Part shown: positions 1 to 6,315 of the stretch, in pieces
Numbering within the stretch: the first letter of the stretch is position 1
Layout of the letters: every line of letters begins with the position of its first letter
NCBI GenBank assembly: GCA_041562215.1
Contig: JBFEYJ010000120.1
Span: 1 to 8,552, forward strand
Direction: 5' to 3'
Source of the DNA: JBFEYJ01 sp041562215
GTDB taxonomy: Bacteria > Pseudomonadota > Gammaproteobacteria > Thiohalomonadales > Thiohalomonadaceae
DNA: 8,552 nucleotides
Made by a program: the position numbers and the translations under genes
The notes under the pieces: generated by a model
The model's database searches: none
What the model was told of the DNA's origin: nothing
What the model saw: only the letters and a program-made list of their open reading frames with translations

Positions 1-1319
1 AGTATCACAATCTGGAACGTTTTTTCCTCCCAGACACTTACCCATAGCGGCCATTCCAGCGCTTCCGAGATATCTTCCGTCCCCGGCACCGGCTCTATGA
101 GATAAGCTTCGGGGGTCTCATAATTGCCGGTGAATGTGGTGAATACGCTGGTCAGTGGTCCGGTGGCCCGGTGCACGAGCAGCGACAGAGACCACTCGGC
201 GCCCGGATCAAAGCGGTAGTTATTGCGGACTATAAATATCCCCATCTCCTTAAAATCGGGAATACCTTCGGCATAGACATCACTCAACCGGTAGTGGTCC
301 AGATCGCGAAAGTTGATGCTCTCCTCACCCTGACTGAGCTGGATGCGATCGAAGATCCCGCCCCGCACATATCCGGACCCTTTGAATGAATAGACCCCGT
401 TGCCCATCACGGCGATGGCATGCTCGCCGGGCTTGAGCTGCGTCAACAGCCAGTTATATTGACTCTCGCCCAGGAGGTTGCGACCAATGGTTGGAGGATT
501 GAGATAGGCATAGTAGAGATCAACGAAGACATCGCAACGTTCACCACCGCCCGGCAGTGGCACACAGATAGACGGGCCGGGTTGCTCTCCTGCCCGGCTC
601 TCAGCCTCGGTACCCTCGAATGCCTCCTCCACCTCGTCAAGGGTGATCAACATGCGTCTGATAGACCCATCACCCGTCAGGAATTTCCAGTCCGCCGGCT
701 TGAACTCATCCATCCTAACCCTGGCAGGTTCTCTTTTCCTCATCCTTCCCGGCTCGATGATGCCTCGTGATACCGCAATGCGGTGTGCAGCCCGCATGAT
801 CGTCCTGTTGACCACAATCACGGTTACTGTCGCCCCGGTAATAGCATCAACATTGACGAAGCCTTTGCGCTTCCCTGCCCCGACCTTGACCCGCTCGGTT
901 ACAGAACGGCCGACATAGCTATCAGCAAATTTGAACAGGGTATCCTCCGGGATACCCACCAGGAGAATCGGCTCGTGGTGCTCGAGTACTTTTGCACCGG
1001 TGATCTTCCCCTGCGTATCAATACCCATCAGAAGATTGACCGGTCTACCCGAGTAGGCAGGGATCTTGACCACATCATCGGTCACGAAGGCATAACCCAG
1101 CAGCTCGTCATTTTTATACACAGGCGCAGCCGGCGGCTCACCGGTAATCTCCTCGAACCGGTTTGCATCGGGAAAGAAAGACTTCACTGCCGGGTACAGC
1201 TCATCGATAGGGGCGCCCTGAGCACTCATGGTCACCAGCATCGCCAGTGCAAAGATGATGAGAGCGATCACACCAGGTTTTCTATGCCGACAAACTGAAT
1301 TGAGTTGCGGTGAATGCAC
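1..1319 (-). CDS. nosR: NosR-like regulatory/electron-transfer flavoprotein of nitrous oxide reduction, 3'-truncated by window edge
   Basis: The minus strand is open without a stop from 1319 to the window edge (439 codons). The GTG start at 1317-1319 follows AGGAGG with a 7-base gap, and an in-frame TAA lies just upstream. The product begins with a basic segment (RHRK, residues 11-14) and a hydrophobic stretch (about 16-33), which fits an export signal. An FMN-binding domain follows (about 36-185), with the flavinylation signature DAITGATVT at 158-166. By family knowledge T164 would carry covalent FMN. The later part (about 190-439) is a soluble region ending in motifs such as LLVHRATGPLTSVFTTF and ending near where the membrane helices should begin. 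NosR proteins are about 700 residues, so the transmembrane and [4Fe-4S] C-terminus lies outside the window. NosR is needed for nosZ expression and for electron delivery to nitrous oxide reductase in the periplasm. The nosZ-type genes would be expected further left. The family call is from motifs and overall resemblance; RnfG/NqrC-like proteins share the FMN domain but lack this long second region. Confidence 0.85.
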   Translation of the reverse strand, partial: MHSPQLNSVCRHRKPGVIALIIFALAMLVTMSAQGAPIDELYPAVKSFFPDANRFEEITGEPPAAPVYKNDELLGYAFVTDDVVKIPAYSGRPVNLLMGIDTQGKITGAKVLEHHEPILLVGIPEDTLFKFADSYVGRSVTERVKVGAGKRKGFVNVDAITGATVTVIVVNRTIMRAAHRIAVSRGIIEPGRMRKREPARVRMDEFKPADWKFLTGDGSIRRMLITLDEVEEAFEGTEAESRAGEQPGPSICVPLPGGGERCDVFVDLYYAYLNPPTIGRNLLGESQYNWLLTQLKPGEHAIAVMGNGVYSFKGSGYVRGGIFDRIQLSQGEESINFRDLDHYRLSDVYAEGIPDFKEMGIFIVRNNYRFDPGAEWSLSLLVHRATGPLTSVFTTFTGNYETPEAYLIEPVPGTEDISEALEWPLWVSVWEEKTFQIVI

Positions 1320-1324
1320 GAACG

Positions 1325-1330
1325 AGCCTC
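1325..1330 (-). promoter_or_regulatory. Ribosome binding site that fixes the GTG start of nosR
   Basis: On the minus strand AGGAGG lies 7 bases or so before the GTG at 1317-1319. No ATG in the first 20 codons has a comparable signal, and an in-frame stop (TAA) sits immediately upstream of the Shine-Dalgarno, so the gene cannot start earlier. Confidence 0.75.
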
Positions 1331-1425
1331 CTGATTAGGTAACCCGAAAAGATGCGTCGCACGAGACGCTGGATGCGAAGAAGAATCACATGCAGCGGTA
1401 GAGTGAATGTAAACGTAGATTCGGT

Positions 1426-1439
1426 TTGATTGTTATGCA
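1426..1439 (-). promoter_or_regulatory. Degenerate FNR/DNR-like box upstream of nosR
   Basis: The plus-strand reading is TTGAT-TGTT-ATGCA, against the FNR/DNR consensus TTGAT-N4-ATCAA. One half-site is perfect, the other matches 3 of 5, so 8 of 10 specified bases agree. It sits about 107-120 bases upstream of the nosR GTG. It lies inside a slightly larger partial dyad, GTTTG...CAAAC at 1424-1442. In known denitrifiers nos genes are commonly switched on by Crp/FNR-family regulators (DNR, NNR, FnrP), which makes the location sensible. I could not match it to a well-spaced -10 box, so the call is tentative. Confidence 0.3.
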
Positions 1440-1675
1440 AACTCGTCACCACCGGACGATCGGTGCTATGGCCTGTCAGGCAGTCGACCTGAAGACAAAA
1501 CCACATTGACGAATGTTGCAGAGATAGGCTGGTTCTGATGCGCCTCAGTAACCGGATGGTAGGGGCAAGGCCTTACTGCCGTTCAGTTGATGTGAACCCG
1601 TGGAAAACCGGAAGAAAGTTGTATAGCGAATTGTTAATAGGTACCCGCTTAAGGTCCGCCCTTTTTGCCTCGGCG

Positions 1676-2095
1676 TCAGTCAGGCATCAATTGCAGGTAA
1701 TCGCGGTAAATGCAGCGGTCCATCACCACGAGCATCCCCGCCTCCAGCGCCTTTTGCGCCGCCGCTTCGTTGACCACCCCGTCCTGCAACCAGATCGCGG
1801 CGATGCCGAGTTCGATACAGGCGTCGACAATAGGTCCGACGTGCTCCGGAGCGCGAAACACGTTTACCAGATCAGGTTTTTCCGGAAGAGCATACAGGTC
1901 GGGATAGGCCTTCTCACCCAAGACCTCATCCACCGCAGGGCGTACCGGAATGATTCGGTAACCGAAGCGCTGCATCGACGCAGAGACGCTATGGCTTGGA
2001 CGGCCCGCTTTAGGTGAGAGCCCGACCACGGCAATGCTCCGAGTGTTTAACAAGAGTATGTGGATCGCCTCTAGCGGAGGATTTTGGAATAACAT
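1676..2095 (-). CDS. CoA-binding domain protein, YccU-like
   Basis: 139-residue cytoplasmic protein made almost entirely of one Rossmann-type CoA-binding domain (COG1832/YccU family, as in the N-terminal part of succinyl-CoA synthetase alpha). Near the N-terminus, SIAVVGLSPKAGRPSHSV is the glycine-containing nucleotide loop. It is followed by FGYRIIPVRP, then DLVNVFRAPEHV and IAAIWLQDGVVNEAA, and a C-terminal VVMDRCIYRDY, the conserved position of the family's closing Cys/Arg motif. The length matches the family (about 135-140). The ATG at 2093-2095 has only a weak purine-rich stretch upstream, but the N-terminus aligns well with family expectations. It lies on the same strand as nosR, 356 bases upstream of it, and is divergent to the membrane transferase gene. 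The biological role of the family is not settled. There is no direct evidence that it takes part in nitrous oxide metabolism. Confidence 0.85.
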   Translation of the reverse strand: MLFQNPPLEAIHILLLNTRSIAVVGLSPKAGRPSHSVSASMQRFGYRIIPVRPAVDEVLGEKAYPDLYALPEKPDLVNVFRAPEHVGPIVDACIELGIAAIWLQDGVVNEAAAQKALEAGMLVVMDRCIYRDYLQLMPD

Positions 2096-2272
2096 CGGCG
2101 AAATCTCAGTTTACTGCGGTAAGGGTGTACGATACCCGATATTCCTCAACACGCGAAACCACGAGACTGGCACGGTCTGAAGGATAACTTCGCCAAAGTC
2201 CCTCATCGGAACACAGCGTGTGGCATTTGATAGTGGTGTTCTACGGTCAACTCGTGAATGTTACAGGGCTCA

Positions 2273-2309
2273 CTGACGAGCGGCGATCCAACATGTTACA
2301 ATTGTGACA
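2273..2309 (+). promoter_or_regulatory. Candidate promoter with palindromic operator over the -10 box
   Basis: A possible -35 CTGACG (2273-2278) and -10 TACAAT (2297-2302) are separated by 18 bases. Both resemble the sigma-70 consensus. The -10 sits inside TGTTACAATTGTGACA (2294-2309), a 16-bp inverted repeat with a single mismatched pair. A start of transcription near 2309 would give a leader of about 65 bases before the preferred start codon at 2375. A dimeric repressor bound to the dyad would block polymerase. The regulator is unknown; this is an inference from geometry. Confidence 0.4.
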
Positions 2310-2364
2310 AGACCCTCCCGGCAAAATTCACAAGAGGAGGTTTCCCCTTTGAAATGAACATTCC

Positions 2365-2370
2365 AGGAGG
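2365..2370 (+). promoter_or_regulatory. Ribosome binding site for the LtaS-like gene
   Basis: AGGAGG sits 4 bases before ATG 2375 and 13 bases before the in-frame ATG 2384. A second purine run, AGAGGAGG at 2333-2340, is 13 bases before the in-frame ATG 2354. The first pairing is the most plausible; the spacing is on the short side. Confidence 0.5.
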
Positions 2371-2374
2371 CTAC

Positions 2375-4312
2375 ATGTCACCAATGTTTGATCGCGCCCG
2401 GGAACTGCTACGCACCAGTCGCTTCGCTCTGCCTCTGCTCTTCATCCTGCTTTCACTCTCCGTATACACCGGGATCCGTACCCTTCTGATGATCGGCACC
2501 CTTGGTGAGATCGACCTCAGCCTCGTCAACCTCATCGGCGTCTATAGCATCGGACTGATATACGACATTGCCTTCGAGAGCTACTTCATCATCCCCTTTA
2601 TCGTCTATCTCATCCTGGTCCCGAACCGCATCTTCAACCACAAATTCCACCGCCTGCTTACCCATCTGCTCTTCTTCTCTTTAATCTACGGGCTACTTTT
2701 CACTGCTGTGGCTGAGTGGCTCTTCTGGCAGGAGTTCGGCGCCCGCTTCAACTTCATCTCGGTCGACTATCTGGTCTACCGCACCGAGGTAACTAACAAT
2801 ATCAACGAATCCTATCCGGTACCGTTGATTCTTGGCGCTCTCTTTCTCGCTGCCGCCACCACTTACTTCCGACTGCGCAAGTCCCTGTCACGGGCGATGA
2901 GGCACCAGGAGCCTCTGCGCCACCGCCTGAAGGTCGGTGTCACGCTGCTGGCAATGCCACTGATCTCCTACGCCCTGGTCGATCAATCGCTGCACCACAT
3001 CTCCGACAACAACTATGTCAACGAACTGTCGGAGAATGGCCCCTACCAGTTCTTCAACGCCTTCAAGGACAACACTCTCGACTACGACCGTTTCTACGTC
3101 AACCGTACGGCGAAAAGTCTCGATCCCATCCTGCGCGAGGAGGTTGCCACCCCCAACAGCCGCTTCGTCAATGAAACCCCTTTTGACATCACCCGCCAAA
3201 TCAGCGCCGGGGGGCCTGAGCACAAGCGCAATGTCATTCTGGTCTCGGTCGAGAGCCTGAGCGCCAAATATCTGGGGGCCTTCGGCAATAACGAGGGGCT
3301 TACCCCCAATCTCGACCGCCTCGCCCGAGAGGGGTTACTCTTCAGCAACCTTTACGCCACCGGCACCCGTACCACACGCGGCCTTGAATCAATCACCCTC
3401 TCGCTGCCACCGACCCCTGGGCGCTCTCTGGTCAAACGCCCGGACAACAACAATCTCTTCTCCCTCGGCTACGTCTTCCAGCAAAAGGGGTACGAGACTA
3501 AGTTCCTCTACGGCGGGCGAGGCTATTTCGACAACATGAACGCCTTCTTCTCCGGCAACGGCTACAGCATCGTTGACCAGTCCGATTTGAGTGACGAGGA
3601 GATCAGCTTCTCGAATGCCTGGGGAGTGGCCGACGAGGACCTCTACCGCCGAGCAGTCAAGGAGGCGGGCCGGAGTGCGGCAGAGGGACACCCCTTCTTC
3701 TTCCACATTATGACCACCTCCAACCATCGCCCCTTCACCTACCCGGACGGGAAAATCGACATCCCATCCGGCGATGGACGTAACGGGGCGGTGAAGTACA
3801 CCGATCACGCAATCGGCACTTTCATCGAAATGGCCGCCAAGCAGCCATGGTTCGACGACACCCTTTTCCTCTTTGTCGCCGACCACTGCGCCGGCAGTGC
3901 GGGCAAAGCGGCATTGCCGGTAAAACGCTACCACATCCCCTTCATCGTCTACTCACCGAAACATGTTGCACCGCAACATGTCACTACCCTGGCCAGCCAG
4001 ATCGATGTCGCTCCTACACTGCTCGGCCTGCTCAACTTCAGTTACACCAGCCAGTTCTTCGGCAAGGACATCTTGCAGATGCGTGCCGAGGAGGGACGAG
4101 CGTTGATCGGCAACTACCAGCGCCTCGGCCTGCTTCGCGACAATCGCCTCAGTTACCAAGCACCACTGGAGGGATTCCACCTGGTCGAAGATCCACTCGG
4201 CACAGTCAACGACCACACCGCCCTGCTCGATGAGCCGCTGGTGCTAGAGAATATCGCCTTTTACGAGGGAGCCGACTACCTGCTGAAAAACCGCATCAAT
4301 CGCCACCAGTAG
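2375..4312 (+). CDS. LtaS/OpgB-type membrane-bound phosphoglycerol (or phosphoethanolamine) transferase, alkaline phosphatase superfamily
   Basis: 645-residue inner-membrane enzyme of the LTA synthase/sulfatase family (COG1368). Five hydrophobic segments occupy the N-terminal 200 residues (about 17-40, 52-83, 95-118, 148-165, 186-202), followed by a large periplasmic catalytic domain from about 290. Catalytic features visible: the metal-ligand Glu293 in VSVESLSAKYLG, the nucleophile region GTRTTRG with T333 the likely nucleophile, HIMTTSNHRPF, and the metal pair D503-H504 in FVADHCAGS. By family knowledge such enzymes move a phosphatidylglycerol or phosphatidylethanolamine head group onto a periplasmic glycan or lipid. 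In Gram-negatives the best known relative is OpgB/MdoB (periplasmic glucans), but the acceptor cannot be read from sequence. The frame is open from an ATG at 2258. I prefer ATG 2375, which follows AGGAGG at 2365-2370, because the extra 39 residues are hydrophilic and lie over the candidate promoter. ATG 2354 or 2384 are alternatives. Confidence 0.87.
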   Translation: MSPMFDRARELLRTSRFALPLLFILLSLSVYTGIRTLLMIGTLGEIDLSLVNLIGVYSIGLIYDIAFESYFIIPFIVYLILVPNRIFNHKFHRLLTHLLFFSLIYGLLFTAVAEWLFWQEFGARFNFISVDYLVYRTEVTNNINESYPVPLILGALFLAAATTYFRLRKSLSRAMRHQEPLRHRLKVGVTLLAMPLISYALVDQSLHHISDNNYVNELSENGPYQFFNAFKDNTLDYDRFYVNRTAKSLDPILREEVATPNSRFVNETPFDITRQISAGGPEHKRNVILVSVESLSAKYLGAFGNNEGLTPNLDRLAREGLLFSNLYATGTRTTRGLESITLSLPPTPGRSLVKRPDNNNLFSLGYVFQQKGYETKFLYGGRGYFDNMNAFFSGNGYSIVDQSDLSDEEISFSNAWGVADEDLYRRAVKEAGRSAAEGHPFFFHIMTTSNHRPFTYPDGKIDIPSGDGRNGAVKYTDHAIGTFIEMAAKQPWFDDTLFLFVADHCAGSAGKAALPVKRYHIPFIVYSPKHVAPQHVTTLASQIDVAPTLLGLLNFSYTSQFFGKDILQMRAEEGRALIGNYQRLGLLRDNRLSYQAPLEGFHLVEDPLGTVNDHTALLDEPLVLENIAFYEGADYLLKNRINRHQ

Positions 4313-4361
4313 GCTAATCGCACAGGAGTAGAGAAAAAGGCCTATGCCGATCAGTTAAGAC

Positions 4362-4489
4362 GCCATTGCGAGGCGTCCAAGCGACGAAGTAATCTTTTGG
4401 TCTCCTAAAAAGAGATTGCTTCGCTCCGCTCGCAGTGACAAAACGGGGCAGCGTCTTGATCCCCCTAATAGCATTACTCCGCTGATTGC
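4362..4489. repeat. Repeat copy 1: 78-bp palindromic element plus 50-bp tail
   Basis: Positions 4362-4439 form an interrupted palindrome. The outer arms are CATTGCGAG... and ...CTCGCAGTGAC, the inner arms GAAGTAATCT... and ...AGATTGCTTC, around an A/T-rich centre. It matches copy 2 at 74 of 78 positions with no gap. The adjacent 50 bases (4440-4489), containing GTCTTGATCCC, match copy 2 at about 39 of 50. Palindromes with CATTGCGAG ends and inner GAAGCAATCT/AGATTGCTTC arms are a known type of dispersed, non-coding repeat in environmental proteobacteria (REP/MITE-like). The substitutions in copy 1 break some arm pairs (G:C-type changes near both ends), so it is probably the more decayed copy. 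Confidence 0.85.
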
Positions 4490-4532
4490 CTCGTTATTGA
4501 GTATTAAACACGCGCATTAAGCTTCTGATGTT

Positions 4533-4660
4533 GTCATTGCGAGGCGTCCAAGCGACGAAGCAATCTTTTGCTCTCCTAAAAAGAGATTGCTTCGCTCCGC
4601 TCGCAATGACAAATAAGGCCAGTGTCTTGATCCCGCTAATGGCCTTACCACGCTAATTGC
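4533..4660. repeat. Repeat copy 2: 78-bp palindromic element plus 50-bp tail
   Basis: Positions 4533-4610 start GTCATTGCGAG and end CTCGCAATGAC, an 11-bp perfect terminal inverted repeat. Within it GAAGCAATCT (4557-4566) pairs perfectly with AGATTGCTTC near 4585-4594. The whole can fold into a long interrupted hairpin or cruciform. It aligns with copy 1 at a constant offset of 171 bases through to 4660, where ATTGC ends the similarity. There is no coding capacity and no transposase, so any mobility would have to be supplied in trans. Confidence 0.85.
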
Positions 4661-4711
4661 ATACGTTCCGAACGAATCCAACCTAAAACGTCGGTTTAAT
4701 AGATGCTTTTT

Positions 4712-4728
4712 TGTAAAGGTCCTTTGCA
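4712..4728. promoter_or_regulatory. Imperfect 17-bp palindrome in the cbpA leader
   Basis: TGTAAAGGTCCTTTGCA has arms AAAGG/CCTTT around a central T, plus outer TG/CA, with one mismatched pair. It is centred about 130 bases upstream of the cbpA start and could be an operator or part of the promoter region. No regulator can be named. Confidence 0.25.
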
Positions 4729-4761
4729 GTAAAACAGCGAAGATGGTTGAGTCACCAGATG

Positions 4762-4793
4762 GGGTCTCCTATTCTGTTGCGAACAGGGTCTCC
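4762..4793. promoter_or_regulatory. Twin GGGTCTCC repeats flanking a perfect short dyad upstream of cbpA
   Basis: GGGTCTCC occurs at 4762-4769 and again at 4786-4793, a period of 24 bases. Between them lies CTGTT-GCG-AACAG (4774-4786), a perfect inverted repeat with a 3-base centre. The cluster is 57-88 bases before the cbpA ATG. It may be a regulator binding site or a leader hairpin; the function is unknown. Confidence 0.3.
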
Positions 4794-4849
4794 CCTTGCT
4801 AACAGCAGACAGCGCACCCTGCACCCAACCTCCAGTAGCGAAGGTCACC

Positions 4850-5785
4850 ATGGAATACAAGGACTACTACAAAATACTCGGCGTCGAGCGCACGGCCACC
4901 CAGGATGAGATCAAACGTGCGTATAAAAAACTGGCACGCAAATATCACCCTGATGTGAGCAAGGAGAACAATGCCGAGACACGCTTCAAAGAAGTTAACG
5001 AGGCCTACCATGTGCTGCGCGACAAGGAAAAGCGCAAGGCCTACGACCAGCTTGGCACCCAGTGGAAACAGGGACAGGAGTTCCATCCGCCGCCAGGCTG
5101 GGAGACTCGTTTCCAGGAAGGCTTCGGTGCCGAGGACCTTGGCGGTTTCAGTGACTTCTTTGCCGAGATTTTCGGTAGCCGACCCGGCGGTTTCAGTTAC
5201 GAACGTCGCGACTTTCATATGCGCGGCGAGGACCTGCATGCCGGCATCGAAATCAGCCTGGAGGAGGCCTACCACGGCGGAACGCGAACCCTCTCGCTGC
5301 AAACCCCGGAAATCAACGGGCAGAGCCGGGTACGCCAGCACACCCGCCAGCTCAATGTGCAGATTCCCCGGGGAGTTTGTGAAGGCCAGCACATACGGCT
5401 TGCCAGCCAGGGCGGCCCTGGTACCGGCGGCGGACCATCGGGCGATCTGTTCCTGCAGGTGGTGTTCGCACCCCATCCACTGTTTCATGCCGATGGCCGT
5501 GACATCTTTCTTGAACTGCCGATCACCCCCTGGGAGGCGGCCCTTGGCACCCGTCTCAAGGTGCCAACCCTGGGGGGCAAAGTGGAGCTCACTATTCCCG
5601 CCGGCTCGCAAAGTGGACGTAAGCTGCGTCTCAGGGAACGCGGCCTGCCGGGCAAACCGAGCGGCAATCAATACATCATCCTACGCATCGAAACACCGGC
5701 GGCAAACAACGACGAGGCGCGAGAACTCTACCGCAAAATGGCCGAAACGATGCCCTTCAATCCACGTAAAGGGCGAGGAATCTGA
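4850..5785 (+). CDS. cbpA: CbpA, DnaJ-family (class II-like) co-chaperone/curved-DNA-binding protein
   Basis: 311-residue cytoplasmic protein, close to the about 306 residues of E. coli CbpA. The N-terminal J domain (about 3-68) starts MEYKDYYKILGV and carries the HPD tripeptide at 33-35, which stimulates DnaK ATPase in this family. A Gly/Phe-rich linker follows (about 82-125: GFGAEDLGGF, SDFFAEIFGS). Two beta-rich C-terminal substrate-binding domains run from about 128 to 297, with no CxxCxGxG zinc finger, which separates it from DnaJ. The frame is open from a TTG at 4796, but ATG 4850 is preferred: it gives the canonical N-terminus and AAGG lies 5 bases before it. cbpM starts 2 bases after the stop, which confirms the CbpA identity. 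It probably helps DnaK with protein folding under stress and may also bind curved DNA. Confidence 0.93.
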   Translation: MEYKDYYKILGVERTATQDEIKRAYKKLARKYHPDVSKENNAETRFKEVNEAYHVLRDKEKRKAYDQLGTQWKQGQEFHPPPGWETRFQEGFGAEDLGGFSDFFAEIFGSRPGGFSYERRDFHMRGEDLHAGIEISLEEAYHGGTRTLSLQTPEINGQSRVRQHTRQLNVQIPRGVCEGQHIRLASQGGPGTGGGPSGDLFLQVVFAPHPLFHADGRDIFLELPITPWEAALGTRLKVPTLGGKVELTIPAGSQSGRKLRLRERGLPGKPSGNQYIILRIETPAANNDEARELYRKMAETMPFNPRKGRGI

Positions 5786-5787
5786 AT

Positions 5788-6111
5788 ATGAGCGAGCACT
5801 CCCTGATCCCCATCGCCGAAATCCTCGATGAGACTCTTGAGCTGAGTCTCTCCGATCTGGCACAGCGCGGCGCGGTACACATCGAGATCATCATTGAACT
5901 GGTTGAGGAAGGTGTACTGGAACCGGCGGGAAAATATCCTGAAGAATGGCGCTTCAGCGGTCCCGATCTGGTTCGCCTGCGCCGCGCCATCAATCTGAAG
6001 CGTGACCTCGAACTCAACCTTCCCGGCATTGCCCTGGCCATCGACCTGCTGGAGGAACTGGATGCGCTACGTGCGAAACTCGAACGGCTGGAACGACACC
6101 GGTTTCGATAA
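5788..6111 (+). CDS. cbpM: CbpM, modulator of CbpA
   Basis: 107-residue protein similar in size to E. coli CbpM (about 101). The N-terminal half is MerR-like: LSLSDLAQRGAVHIEIIIELVEEGVLEP (about 19-46) is the helix-turn-helix-type region, followed by WRFSGPDLVRLRRAINLKRDLELNLPGIALAIDLLEEL and a C-terminal short coiled coil, LRAKLERLER. The ATG is 2 bases after the cbpA stop, with GAGGA about 10 bases ahead inside the end of cbpA, so the two are co-translated. By family knowledge CbpM binds the J domain of CbpA and inhibits both its co-chaperone and DNA-binding activity. Confidence 0.9.
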   Translation: MSEHSLIPIAEILDETLELSLSDLAQRGAVHIEIIIELVEEGVLEPAGKYPEEWRFSGPDLVRLRRAINLKRDLELNLPGIALAIDLLEELDALRAKLERLERHRFR

Positions 6112-6315
6112 GCTGCTCCACGGTTACGGCAATGGCTGCCACTGCGGATCAAGCTTACCTGCCCGGCATCTCCCAAGCCGTTGCACTAGTCCGATTCACA
6201 ATATTTAAGAAACAGATACCGGAGTCACGCGATTCAATGCGCCAGGCACAAGGGGCAACTGAGAGTCGTTCCCGCCTGCCGGAACAGATGCAGGTCGGAC
6301 CGATGACACTTCTGT
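6112..6315. other. Convergent spacer between cbpM and DUF2892 gene
   Basis: 204 bases between converging genes. The only dyad noted is CCTGC-N10-GCAGG (6275-6294), too weak and without a T-run to be called a terminator. Frames on both strands here are short, and overlap the DUF2892 gene where they are longer, so I annotate no gene. Confidence 0.5.

Larger units (their letters stand above)
1320..1675. other. Leader/intergenic region between nosR and the CoA-binding gene
   Basis: This is 356 bases without a convincing gene. It must carry the nosR promoter unless nosR is read from the upstream CoA-binding gene. It contains a small dyad GCGTC-N6-GACGC at 1354-1369, a degenerate FNR/DNR-like site at 1426-1439 and a perfect dyad ACATT-GACG-AATGT at 1503-1516. 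A 74-codon minus-strand frame (1282-1506) overlaps the nosR start out of frame; its composition is unconvincing and it has no good ribosome binding site. I see no clear rho-independent terminator after the CoA-binding gene. Confidence 0.6.
2096..2374. other. Divergent intergenic region
   Basis: This 279-base spacer lies between the minus-strand CoA-binding gene and the plus-strand membrane transferase. It should carry promoters in both directions. The strongest visible signal is near 2273-2309 (see the promoter/operator entry). ATGTTACA occurs twice, at 2258-2265 and 2293-2300. Two purine-rich Shine-Dalgarno-like runs, AGAGGAGG (2333-2340) and AGGAGG (2365-2370), lie at its right end. No small gene is convincing here. 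Confidence 0.5.
4313..4849. other. Gene-free region between the LtaS-like gene and cbpA, with duplicated repeat
   Basis: This 537-base stretch has no supportable gene. It holds two copies of a 128-base repeat (4362-4489 and 4533-4660) separated by 43 unrelated bases, then the cbpA leader (4661-4849). No classical stem-loop plus U-run terminator is seen right after the LtaS-like stop, but the palindromic repeats could form transcript hairpins that act as one. The leader carries several short dyads listed separately. Confidence 0.6.

Noticed and set aside
171..1298. Several plus-strand open frames of 72-171 codons
   Set aside because: They lie opposite the nosR frame, have unconvincing composition and no consistent ribosome sites; the minus strand gives a recognisable protein over the whole stretch.
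1282..1506. 74-codon minus-strand frame overlapping the nosR start
   Set aside because: Overlaps nosR out of frame, lacks a ribosome binding site and has no recognisable features.
1538..2017. 159-codon plus-strand frame
   Set aside because: Opposite the CoA-binding gene, Arg/His-rich shadow composition, no family resemblance.
3389..3934. 181-codon minus-strand frame inside the LtaS-like gene
   Set aside because: Antisense shadow of a gene with clear catalytic motifs in the plus-strand frame.
4362..4660. CRISPR array
   Set aside because: Only two copies of a long, diverged 128-bp palindromic unit; no regular short repeats, spacers or cas genes.
4799..5831. Long frames (290 codons minus, 286 codons plus) over cbpA
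   Set aside because: Both are alternative-frame shadows; the true frame carries the J domain with HPD and the CbpA domain order.
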